Shown in pieces: positions 1-9,926 of a DNA stretch of 64,000 nt. The DNA is from Microbulbifer rhizosphaerae. Lineage in GTDB: Bacteria > Pseudomonadota > Gammaproteobacteria > Pseudomonadales > Cellvibrionaceae. How positions within the stretch are numbered: position 1 is the stretch's first letter; each line of letters opens with the position of its first letter. Where the stretch lies: contig NZ_JACHWZ010000011.1 in the NCBI RefSeq assembly GCF_014191725.1, positions 62,001-126,000 on the forward strand. The letters run 5' to 3'. Below the pieces are notes generated by a model. It did no database searches, had not been told where the DNA came from, and worked only from the letters and a program-made list of their open reading frames with translations. The position numbers and the translations under genes were made by a program.

Positions 1-52
1 CCGCATGGTGCGGGAGACGATGGGGCGGGAACTGGAGCAGATGGAAGGTTGA
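1..52 (+). CDS. 3' end of an unidentified gene (partial)
   Basis: An open frame enters from the left edge in frame 2 and ends at TGA 50-52, giving a charged helical tail that ends in RELEQMEG. The tail is too short to assign to a family. It is called a gene end because it has the amphipathic, Glu-rich composition of a real C-terminus and is followed by a non-coding stretch. It could be chance. Confidence 0.3.
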   Translation, partial: RMVRETMGRELEQMEG

Positions 53-151
53 GCCCGCAGCGCTGATCCGGCCCCTTACAACGCAATTTCGTCGTTCCGG
101 CGCAGGAACGTCATGCCGGAGTTGATCCAGCACCGGAACCCAGATGCCATG

Positions 152-415
152 GTGTGGTGTAAGGTACTAATTGTGTATATCAGCTGGCCGCTAAGCGGCC
201 AGCCGCAAGGCGCATTTGCGCCGGCATAGTCATCTATGTCAAGCAAATGCAACGCCGCAGATGGCTGCTTAGCGGCCCGCCCGAAGGGAGCCCCCCAAAT
301 CGTCCACAGCTGCGTTGCAGCTCTTGAAAATGGAATGACCATTCCCTGCGAGCTGCGCCTAACTGTGAACAATTTGGGGGGCTCTGATATACACAATTAG
401 TACCTTACACCACAC
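152..415. repeat. MITE-like element with 32-bp terminal inverted repeats
   Basis: Bases 152-183 and 384-415 are perfect inverted copies over 32 bp. The 200-bp interior holds further dyads: a GGCCGCTAAGCGGCC-type hairpin near 186-200, and a GAGCCCCCCAAAT motif near 288-300 whose inverted copy is near 372-384. No protein is convincingly encoded inside; an open frame on the minus strand (76-396) is low-complexity palindrome translation. The right terminus ends on the first base of the stop codon of the neighbouring AraC-type gene. The architecture fits a non-autonomous mobile element, but no target duplication was established. Confidence 0.6.
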
Positions 416-1626
416 TAGACTGGATACCGGCCTGCGCCGGTCGCCGCAACCTTCTCCGGCTGGTTGCGGTGCCGGTATTCGGTGGGTGTCATACCCACCA
501 GCTTCTTGAAGAAGGAATTGAAAGTCGCCTTGGTGTTGAAACCCGAGTCGAGCATGATATCCATCACCGTCTGCTCCGCGCAGTCCGGGTCCGCCAGGCG
601 GCGCTTGGCCTCCTCGATTCGGTAGTGGTTGACGAACTCGAAGAAGTTGCGCCCGAAGTGCCGGTTGACAGTGTTGGACAGCGCCCGCTTGGGTATCTCC
701 AGTTGCACTGAAAGCTGCTCCAGGGTCAGGGTCGGCGCCAGGAAGGGTTTTTCCTCTTCCATATAACGGGTGATTTTCTCCGCGAGCGCACTGTCCACCG
801 CGGGCTTCTCCTCCGCCTTTTGCTGCGGCTCATCTTCGTCCGCTTTCCGCTCCAGGCCCTCGAACATGGAGGAGTAGCTGAGGCTGAAGAAAATCATCGC
901 GCTAATCAGGATAAAGACCGTGTAGTTGCTGGTGAGCCCCATAATGCGGAAGTCCACCATGATATCCAGTTGCGCAGCCAGGGTGAGCGCTATGTTCACC
1001 AGCACTGCCCAGCTGCGGATCACCAGGAAGCCCAGCACCAGCATCATCAGCCAGGTGAAGTCGATTTTCTCGATATTGGAATAGGAATCCTGTATCCGAC
1101 GGCGGCAGTTGTGGATCTCCAGCAGGCACAGCACGCCGAACACCACCCGCAACACCTCCCGCCCGAAACCGATCGCCAGGTTCAGCAGCGTCTCATCGTA
1201 GGGCGTGTAACCCTCGAGCATGGAGACTTTTGTCGCGGTATCGAAGCGGAAATAAGAAAAGTATTCGAACAATGCGTAGGCGATGAAGGGCACCAGGTAG
1301 ATCAGGTCCCGGCGGGTCAGGCGGTATTCCCGGTAGATCAGCGAGCGGGTGTACCAGAGCAGTACCGGCCCTTCCAGCCAGTAGCCGAAACCGAATACGT
1401 AGAAAAGGTTTGGAGAAGTATGAATTGCCCAGTCGCGGAAACCCGCACCAAAATTGATCAGGATATCCAGCGGTATCGCCGCCTGGGTGAATAGAAACAG
1501 TGCCAGCAGCACATTGCTGATATAGCCCTCCCTGCGGATTACCAGTAGCAACAGCGCAAACAGAGTGCACTGGTAGCTGGTCATCATTAGGACTACATCA
1601 TGAAAATTGAACAGAAGAATATCCAT
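415..1626 (-). CDS. AraC-family regulator with N-terminal membrane domain
   Basis: Predicted transcription factor of 403 residues. Roughly residues 1-255 are strongly hydrophobic, with about seven membrane segments. A charged linker (DEDEPQQKAEEKPAVD) joins them to a C-terminal AraC-type double helix-turn-helix (about 285-390), with RRLADPD and the final-helix signature MDIMLDSGFNTKATFNSFFK. Regulators of this build sit in the inner membrane and typically control neighbouring catabolic or transport genes. It is divergent from the GH3 glucosidase, and the 330-bp interval carries two dyads, so control of that gene by sugar-derived signals is a reasonable inference. Start ATG 1626 has a weak GAG-type ribosome site. 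The stop codon abuts the MITE-like repeat, which may have replaced the original 3' flank. Family call is firm; the ligand is unknown. Confidence 0.85.
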   Translation of the reverse strand: MDILLFNFHDVVLMMTSYQCTLFALLLLVIRREGYISNVLLALFLFTQAAIPLDILINFGAGFRDWAIHTSPNLFYVFGFGYWLEGPVLLWYTRSLIYREYRLTRRDLIYLVPFIAYALFEYFSYFRFDTATKVSMLEGYTPYDETLLNLAIGFGREVLRVVFGVLCLLEIHNCRRRIQDSYSNIEKIDFTWLMMLVLGFLVIRSWAVLVNIALTLAAQLDIMVDFRIMGLTSNYTVFILISAMIFFSLSYSSMFEGLERKADEDEPQQKAEEKPAVDSALAEKITRYMEEEKPFLAPTLTLEQLSVQLEIPKRALSNTVNRHFGRNFFEFVNHYRIEEAKRRLADPDCAEQTVMDIMLDSGFNTKATFNSFFKKLVGMTPTEYRHRNQPEKVAATGAGRYPV

Positions 1627-1674
1627 ATCCGCTCTACCATCGCTCTTGTTTGTTCTTGTAAATCCGACGTCAAA

Positions 1675-1752
1675 GGTTAATTGTTAACCAGGTGCCAGGC
1701 AAGTGATGACTTCTCATTCCGTCCAACTTTGCACTGCGCACAAAGTTGGACG
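1675..1752. promoter_or_regulatory. Two dyads between the divergent AraC-type and GH3 genes
   Basis: GGTTAA-TTG-TTAACC at 1675-1689 is a perfect short palindrome. CGTCCAACTTTG at 1720-1731 is a perfect 12-bp inverted match to CAAAGTTGGACG at 1741-1752, with a 9-base spacer. There is no T-run, so a terminator is unlikely; position between divergent genes suggests operators. A very similar dyad lies upstream of the GH9 gene at 46504-46537. The rest of 1627-1965 shows nothing else identifiable. Confidence 0.5.
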
Positions 1753-1965
1753 TCCAAAATTGTGAAGCGGCACAAATCAGGACGATTGTGGCCGGGCCCG
1801 ACGGGAAAATACCGCCGAGACATCGAAACCCGATTCTAACGATAACAGAGGGAGCACCGGCAGTGATGTTCACTGCCGGACCGGCGACATCACCGCGCCT
1901 CCGACCGGACGGTATTCCTGCGGGACCTCCCGTACTTTCACTGAACCCTATTTCCCGGAGTGTCT

Positions 1966-4551
<2,586 letters not shown>

Positions 4552-4601
4552 TGTTATGAAACCGGCCGCCGGGGGCAATCGTGCCTGCGGCCATTTCTTT
4601 T

Positions 4602-4673
4602 GTAGGATGGGCAAAGCGAAGTGTGCCCATCGAGGCCGCAGAAGATGGGCACGCTTCGCTTTGCCCATCCTAC
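4602..4673. repeat. REP-like hairpin, GTAGGATGGGCAAAG family
   Basis: Arms 4602-4631 and 4644-4673 form a near-perfect 30-bp inverted repeat containing GTAGGATGGGCAAAGCGAAG. Related copies occur at about 41175-41253 and 48154-48275. It lies just after the GH3 stop codon and could also stabilise or end the transcript. Confidence 0.75.
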
Positions 4674-4693
4674 GAAAATCCTCCCAGACCCCA

Positions 4694-4878
4694 ATGGCAC
4701 TAAGTTAAGCCATAAGTTCGATGCGAAGGGCCTGATGCCGGGGGTTCTTTGCGGGACTGTCTGCGAGAGGGACCTCGCAGACAAGCCTACAAGGACGTAT
4801 TTACGGGGGGCGCCTAGCCCGTGACCCGTAAAGAACCCCCGGCAGCAGGCCCGCCCCTAAGCTTTAACTTAGTGCCAT
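4694..4878. repeat. Palindromic element ending in ATGGCACTAAGTTAA
   Basis: ATGGCACTAAGTTAA at 4694-4708 is inverted at the right end (to 4878). Inside, a GGGCCTGATGCCGGGGGTTCTTT arm near 4729-4752 pairs with its inverse near 4828-4853, around a further GCGAG hairpin. No coding potential. Fragments of the same terminus occur at about 16012-16026 and 41137-41153, so this is a dispersed family. Confidence 0.6.
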
Positions 4879-4944
4879 TCCTCCCAGCCCCCTCTTCCCG
4901 CTGGCGCAAAGCAACCGGCAAACACAACACTTACAAAAGCTAAC

Positions 4945-4963
4945 GCAAATCGTTATCATTAGC
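4945..4963 (+). promoter_or_regulatory. Fur-box-like operator upstream of the TonB receptor
   Basis: GCAAATCGTTATCATTAGC matches 13 of 19 positions of the Fur consensus, including the TTATCATTA core. It lies 67 bases upstream of the receptor start, where an iron-regulated promoter would be expected. Confidence 0.55.
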
Positions 4964-5029
4964 TTCTTTATTGGAGGCTCCTCCATAGAACTCAACGACT
5001 TCCTAATCACAATCAATCGGAAAATATCG

Positions 5030-7153
5030 ATGGAAATGCGCTTACTGGCCCTCGCCCTGGCGGCGGCCACCTGCACCACCACGTCTTACGCAGAAGAAAC
5101 CAACCGGGATATCGAGCAGGTCATCGTCACCGGCAGCCGCTTTGTGGAAAGCATTGACGAGGTCCCGGTCTCGGTCACCGTCGTCGACCGGGACACCATT
5201 CAACAGCAGTTGCAGGTCAGCTCCGAGTTGCAGAACCTGCTGGCCATCCATGTCCCGGGCCTGGCTGCCGCCAACGGCAGCACCAGTAATTTCGGCACCA
5301 CCCTGCGCGGCCGCTCGCCGCTGGTGATGATCGACGGCGTGCCCCAGTCCACCCCGCTCCGCAACGGCGCTCTGGGAATGCGCACCCTGGACCCGGACGT
5401 TATCGAGCGCATCGAGGTGATCAAGGGGGCCACCTCCATCTACGGCAACGGCGCCGCCGGCGGGATCATCAACTACATCACCAAAAGCGCCGCGGACAGC
5501 GAATTCGCCGCCCAGGCCTCGGTCTCCAGCCGCTTCAGCGCAGCCAAGTTCGAGGACAGCGCCGGCCTGCGCACCCAGGGCTCGGTGAGCGGCACCCGCG
5601 ACAAATTCAGCTTCGTGGTCAGCGCCTCTCGCGACGAGCGCGGCGTGGAGCGGGACGCGGAAGGGGACGTCATGGGGACCATCTACGGTCTCTCCGAGAG
5701 CGTGACCGAGAACTACTTCACCAAGCTGGGCTACCGGCTGGATGATGAGAAATCCCTGCAGCTCACCTACAACTATTACGAAGGCCGGCAGAACGCCGAC
5801 TTAGTGGATGTGCTGGGTTCCGTCAACGAGGGCACCAAGACCTATGCCCTGCCCCTCTCCGACGGCGACACCAAACTGGGCGATGCCCAGGGCCCCAGGG
5901 GCAACCACAACCTGGCGATCAAATATGTGGACGACCACCTGACCGACAACACCCAGATGACCATCGACGCCTACGGACAGAAGATCGAGAATGTATTCTT
6001 TTTCTCCACCGCCCTGTCCAACCCGGAAGAGGGTTATGACGGCGGCCAGTCGATGATCAAATCCGGGAAAAAAGGCCTGCGTTTCAATTTCAACACCCAG
6101 CTCAGCTGGGAATGGGTGGACGGCACCCTGACCTACGGCCTGGACGCCCTGAACGACGTCACCTCCCAGCCGCTGCTCGATGGCCGCATCTGGGTTCCGG
6201 AAATGGACATGGACAGCCTGGCCGGCTACCTGCAAACCAAGTGGATTCTGGACAACGACTGGATCTTCAAGGCCGGCGTGCGCCGCGAAAACATCGATCT
6301 GGTGGTGGACGATTACCGCACCCTGAAATTGTGCGCGAACGCGGACACCTGCTCCGTGCCCATGGATGTGAAGGGAGACACCCTCAGTTACGAAGCCACC
6401 ACCTACAACCTGGCGTTGCGCTACCACATCAACGACCACTTCAGCCCCTTCGCCAACTACTCCCAGGGCGCGGACATCTCCGACCTCGGCGGCCTGCTGC
6501 GCTCCGCCACAGTCAACGATATCGCGCTGATCCAGACCGAAGCCTCCATCATCGACAACTACGAAATCGGCTTCGACACCCATTTTGACAATTTCGATTT
6601 CAGCATCGCCGCCTACAAGAGCACCTCGGAACTGGGCACCGCCAGCTTCTACAACCCCAAAACCGGCGTGTACGAACCGGTCCGCGCGCCCCATAAAATG
6701 TGGGGCTACGAGTTCGCGCTCAAGTACCGCATTTCCGAGAGCCTCAACGTCGGCGCCAACTACAGTTGGGTGGAAGGCAAGAACGAGAAGACTGACGAAT
6801 ACCTGGATGCGCGGATCATCTCCCCACCCAAGTTCGTCGCCCACCTGGACTGGCGCCCGGTGGACAACGCCAACCTGGCCCTGACCTATTATCGCGTTGG
6901 AGAAAGGAAGCGCTTCGAGCCCGACGAAAACGGCAATTGGGGCGGCTCCTTCGCCCCGGTCAGCGCCTATGACGTGGTCAATCTCAGCGCCAATTACCGC
7001 CGGGACAACTGGAACTTCTTCGCCGGTGTGGAAAACCTCCTCAATGAGGAATACTTCTCCGCCCGCGCCCAGGCGTTCACCTATAGCGGCGGCGCCTACC
7101 ACACCATGGGCCTGGGAACCACGATCAATACGGGCGTGAACTACAGCTTCTAA
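5030..7153 (+). CDS. TonB-dependent outer-membrane receptor, probable siderophore uptake
   Basis: Outer-membrane gated channel of 707 residues that would import a ferric siderophore or similar ligand using TonB energy. A signal peptide (about 1-21, ending SYA) precedes a TonB-box-like segment (EQVIVTGSR), the plug domain (about 40-160, with LRGRSPLVMIDGVP and IERIEVIKGATSIYGNGAAGG) and a 22-strand beta-barrel. The barrel ends in an aromatic residue (GVNYSF), as outer-membrane insertion requires. The Fur-box-like site upstream supports iron regulation. ATG 5030 and ATG 5036 are both possible starts, with no strong ribosome site. It stands alone, with no siderophore biosynthesis genes nearby, suggesting uptake of a foreign siderophore. 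A vitamin or carbohydrate ligand is less likely but not excluded. Confidence 0.88.
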   Translation: MEMRLLALALAAATCTTTSYAEETNRDIEQVIVTGSRFVESIDEVPVSVTVVDRDTIQQQLQVSSELQNLLAIHVPGLAAANGSTSNFGTTLRGRSPLVMIDGVPQSTPLRNGALGMRTLDPDVIERIEVIKGATSIYGNGAAGGIINYITKSAADSEFAAQASVSSRFSAAKFEDSAGLRTQGSVSGTRDKFSFVVSASRDERGVERDAEGDVMGTIYGLSESVTENYFTKLGYRLDDEKSLQLTYNYYEGRQNADLVDVLGSVNEGTKTYALPLSDGDTKLGDAQGPRGNHNLAIKYVDDHLTDNTQMTIDAYGQKIENVFFFSTALSNPEEGYDGGQSMIKSGKKGLRFNFNTQLSWEWVDGTLTYGLDALNDVTSQPLLDGRIWVPEMDMDSLAGYLQTKWILDNDWIFKAGVRRENIDLVVDDYRTLKLCANADTCSVPMDVKGDTLSYEATTYNLALRYHINDHFSPFANYSQGADISDLGGLLRSATVNDIALIQTEASIIDNYEIGFDTHFDNFDFSIAAYKSTSELGTASFYNPKTGVYEPVRAPHKMWGYEFALKYRISESLNVGANYSWVEGKNEKTDEYLDARIISPPKFVAHLDWRPVDNANLALTYYRVGERKRFEPDENGNWGGSFAPVSAYDVVNLSANYRRDNWNFFAGVENLLNEEYFSARAQAFTYSGGAYHTMGLGTTINTGVNYSF

Positions 7154-7296
7154 CGAAGACAGATTTCCTCATTGTAGGAGCGGCGACCGCCAGGGATGGC
7201 GGAGTGCCGCCGCCAACACGGGCGTCCATATGATAAACCTGGGCAGTGAATTCATTTGGCCGAAGCCATTTGATTGCCTTGACGCCAAACGGGATT

Positions 7297-7369
7297 GTAG
7301 GGTGCGCCGTGCGCACCGTAAGAAACGGACGCCTGCATCAGCTGGAATGGTGCGCACGGCGCACCCTAC
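7297..7369. repeat. REP-like hairpin, GTAGGGTGCGCCGTGCGCACC
   Basis: Arms 7297-7317 and 7349-7369 are perfect 21-bp inverted copies with a 31-base loop. It lies between two convergent genes and may help terminate both. The family differs from the GTAGGATGGGC and GTAGGAGC repeats of this window. Confidence 0.75.
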
Positions 7370-7388
7370 GGCAGCGGAACTGCCATTT

Positions 7389-7862
7389 TTAGGGGTGCTC
7401 TTTTGATCGCTTTATGACCAAGCCCATCGCCTGCTTCACATACCCGTATATTTCAGGGCACCCACTCTGCCTCGGACCCGCAACATTCAGGACATTGATA
7501 CCAGACGCCGTAATAAAGTCCACTAAAAGAGTGGCCGCAACTTTCGGGCTGACAAGTTCAATATCAATCAATTTATGCGGCTTCCCCAACCTGATACAGA
7601 GCAGCACTGTCAACTCTGTGCCGCCTTTAAGGTACGATTTATAAAAGACCGCTGTACCATCGGATTCCTCGACATTCTTCCTGGTACGCTGACGGTAACC
7701 GCCACTGATTTCCACCAGGGGATATACGTCCCCTATCGGCCCGTCTTCAGCCATCCTTCCGGCCGGGCAGGCTCCACCAATCGGGAACCCCGTCTCAAGG
7801 CCCGCATCCAATGCAGCTCTATCGGCGCCCGTTTGTCCTCCGCTTATGATTTTTGAAAGCAT
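7389..7862 (-). CDS. SLOG-superfamily protein, putative molybdenum carrier type
   Basis: 157-residue cytosolic protein opening with the nucleotide-binding Rossmann motif MLSKIISGGQTGADRAALD, followed by GACPAGRMAEDGPI. This matches the putative molybdenum carrier family of the SLOG superfamily. Members are short single-domain proteins that bind a nucleotide or nucleotide-like ligand; the biochemical role in most bacteria is unproven. Length is normal for the family. It precedes no molybdenum genes here. The methyltransferase lies 81 bases upstream on the same strand, so the two may be cotranscribed. Family call is good, function uncertain. Confidence 0.75.
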   Translation of the reverse strand: MLSKIISGGQTGADRAALDAGLETGFPIGGACPAGRMAEDGPIGDVYPLVEISGGYRQRTRKNVEESDGTAVFYKSYLKGGTELTVLLCIRLGKPHKLIDIELVSPKVAATLLVDFITASGINVLNVAGPRQSGCPEIYGYVKQAMGLVIKRSKEHP

Positions 7863-7943
7863 TCTGAAATCCAGTCAATGTACCGTTTGTGTTAATCGTC
7901 CGAGGATGTGTGTCGCTTCCCCAAGGCTGACGTTGAACCTGTT

Positions 7944-8609
7944 TTAAGGTTGCCCATGAGCACCCCCGGTGACCTCCCCAATCACCAGCAGAAACGCACC
8001 GGTTGTCAAAGTGGATGGAGAAATGCGTTCGATAAAACGCGCAATCGGCCCTCCAGTTGGAATTTGTATGGCGGTCCGGAATCGTAATCGCTCCACCGGA
8101 AGATCTCTGAAAAGTCGGCGCACCTCGTTTACAGTGTTCCAATGAGCGCCTTGGTATCCTCCCGTACCGCCGCCGCAACCTTTCCGCAACCAAAGTATGC
8201 TATGCCGATTAAGCAAGCCTATAGCAAATCGCCGACGGGCAACGCGGAGAATTTCACGAACCGCGGCAAGCTGCTCCTCAATAAAACAGAGAGCTGTAAT
8301 GGAAATGACCAGGTCGAAGCTCGCAGTGGCGTACGGAAGTGAACGCGCATCGGCGATGTCAAAGGTTGCGCGGCCATCGCTATGAAGGCGCGCATACTCT
8401 AGCCATTCTTGGTTGATATCAACGCCAACAACCTCGCCATCCATCGAAGCGGAAAGATTACGGGTGAAGAACCCCGTCCCACACCCGACATCGAGCAACG
8501 ATTCCCCCGAGCTTGGTTGTAGGCCCTCAAGAATCAGCGCGGTCTCCCGTTCCCCGATCCATCGGCCTCGTGGTGTCTCGTACCAGGATTCATAAGACTG
8601 TGCGTCCAT
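7944..8609 (-). CDS. Class I SAM-dependent methyltransferase (Methyltransf_11 type)
   Basis: 221 residues. Motif I LLDVGCGTGFFTRNL (about 38-52) binds S-adenosylmethionine, with the acidic residue after beta-2 in VVGVDIN. Motif II-like DARSLPYATASFDLVIS and IEEQLAAVREILRVARR complete the fold. The substrate cannot be told; the overall pattern is that of ubiquinone/menaquinone-like small-molecule methyltransferases. It lies upstream of the SLOG protein on the same strand and divergent from the expansin gene. Start ATG 8609 gives the usual N-terminal extension YESWYETPRGRW before motif I. Confidence 0.85.
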   Translation of the reverse strand: MDAQSYESWYETPRGRWIGERETALILEGLQPSSGESLLDVGCGTGFFTRNLSASMDGEVVGVDINQEWLEYARLHSDGRATFDIADARSLPYATASFDLVISITALCFIEEQLAAVREILRVARRRFAIGLLNRHSILWLRKGCGGGTGGYQGAHWNTVNEVRRLFRDLPVERLRFRTAIQIPTGGPIARFIERISPSTLTTGAFLLVIGEVTGGAHGQP

Positions 8610-8740
8610 TGCTGATGCCGTTTTATTTCCAATTGATGACTGCCATTAACTTTGTTCGCCAACCCTGCGCTTGAAACTTCATAAGGTCTACCTCTCCGTG
8701 TGAAGCATTTGGCAAAAATGAGATTTCAAACTATCCAAGA

Positions 8741-8764
8741 CGGCCAGTCACTATAGACTGGCCG
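8741..8764. terminator. Strong hairpin CGGCCAGTC / GACTGGCCG upstream of the expansin
   Basis: A perfect 9-bp stem with a 6-base loop, followed on the plus strand by a pyrimidine-rich run (CCTGTTTCTTTC). It has terminator form, but no plus-strand gene precedes it within 1.5 kb, so it may be an attenuator or an operator for the expansin gene. Confidence 0.4.
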
Positions 8765-8809
8765 CCTGTTTCTTTCGTCATACAAACCACATTTTAAAGG
8801 GGCACCTCC

Positions 8810-9865
8810 ATGAGGATTGTGAAGGAAGTTAATCCATTCCTGGCTTTGTGCATTCTGACACTTGGCACCTCTGCTCAGGCCGACAGCTCAACACACAATG
8901 GAGAGGGCACTTTTTACGGATACGGTGGTGGCGGCAACTGCAGTTTCGAGACAGTGCCGGACAACATCCTGACCGCGGCCATGAACGCAACTGATTACGC
9001 CGGTTCAGCCACCTGCGGCGGGGTTATCGTAGTTACCAGTATCGACACGGGTCTCAGTGTAACAGTTCGCATCGATGATCAATGCCCGGAATGTGCAGAA
9101 GGCGATGTCGACCTGGATCAGGAGGCGTTTGCCCAAATTGATGACACAACAAAAGGCCGGATCCCGATCAGCTGGACCTATATTGCCAATCCGGTGGCGG
9201 GCAATATGAAACTTTATTTCAAAGAGGGGTCCAGCCAGTGGTGGACCGCAGTCCAGGTCAGAGACCATCTATACCCGATATCCGCACTGGAGTATCGCAT
9301 CACCGGTTCCAGCGATACTTATACCCAGCTTCCCCGGGAGCCCTATAACTACTTCGTTGCTACCAGTGGTTTTGGTGTTGGCCCCTACGACTTTCGTATC
9401 ACTGACTTTTGGGGCCAGACAGTGGAAGTCGGCGGTATCTCGCTGGTGCTGAACACAGAAATTGATACCGGCACTCAGTTCTCTGAAGTGTCTGGCGGAG
9501 GCAGCAGCAGCTCCTCCAGCAGCAGTTCCTCCAGCAGCAGTTCCTCGAGTAGTAGCTCCTCGAGCAGTAGTTCTTCCAGCAGCAGCTCCTCCAGTGGCGG
9601 TACGACTGGAGATGCCCAAACCTCCATTCGCACCGACAGCTCCTGGGATACCGGTTATTGCGCGACCGTAACGGTTACCAACCCGAACAGCACGGCACTG
9701 AGCTGGACAGTGGAACTCGATATCGGCGCAACCATAACGTCGGCTTGGAATGTCGAGTGGTCGCAAGCCGGGACTCTTCTCAGGGCATCGGGGGTTTCCT
9801 GGAATGCAACATTGGATGCTGGCGCATCGACTGAGTTTGGGTTCTGCGGGAGCTACGAGCTATGA
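8810..9865 (+). CDS. Secreted bacterial expansin with polyserine linker and CBM2
   Basis: 351-residue secreted protein expected to loosen cellulose-containing walls without hydrolysis. After a signal peptide (about 1-24) comes a double-psi beta-barrel domain, with GEGTFYGYGGGGNCSFE, MNATDYAGSATCGG and the conserved VRIDDQCPECAEGDVDLDQEAF. Then a CBM63-like beta-sandwich domain (SSQWWTAVQVRDHLYPISALEYR), a serine-rich linker (about 228-262) and a CBM2-type module. The EXLX1 layout (D1 plus D2) is complete; the serine linker and CBM2 are additions typical of Cellvibrionales. The 61-base gap to the next CBM2 protein on the same strand suggests cotranscription. Bacterial expansins are scattered and often transferred; the carrier module here looks locally assembled. 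Confidence 0.85.
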   Translation: MRIVKEVNPFLALCILTLGTSAQADSSTHNGEGTFYGYGGGGNCSFETVPDNILTAAMNATDYAGSATCGGVIVVTSIDTGLSVTVRIDDQCPECAEGDVDLDQEAFAQIDDTTKGRIPISWTYIANPVAGNMKLYFKEGSSQWWTAVQVRDHLYPISALEYRITGSSDTYTQLPREPYNYFVATSGFGVGPYDFRITDFWGQTVEVGGISLVLNTEIDTGTQFSEVSGGGSSSSSSSSSSSSSSSSSSSSSSSSSSSSSSSGGTTGDAQTSIRTDSSWDTGYCATVTVTNPNSTALSWTVELDIGATITSAWNVEWSQAGTLLRASGVSWNATLDAGASTEFGFCGSYEL

Positions 9866-9926
9866 ACCTCGTAATCTGTTTGGTCGCCGGATTATCAAAT
9901 CAATAATAAATTCTAGGGAGAGGTTT

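Noticed and set aside
76-396. 106-codon frame on the minus strand
   Set aside because: It is translation of the MITE-like palindrome, with no ribosome site and no protein-like pattern.
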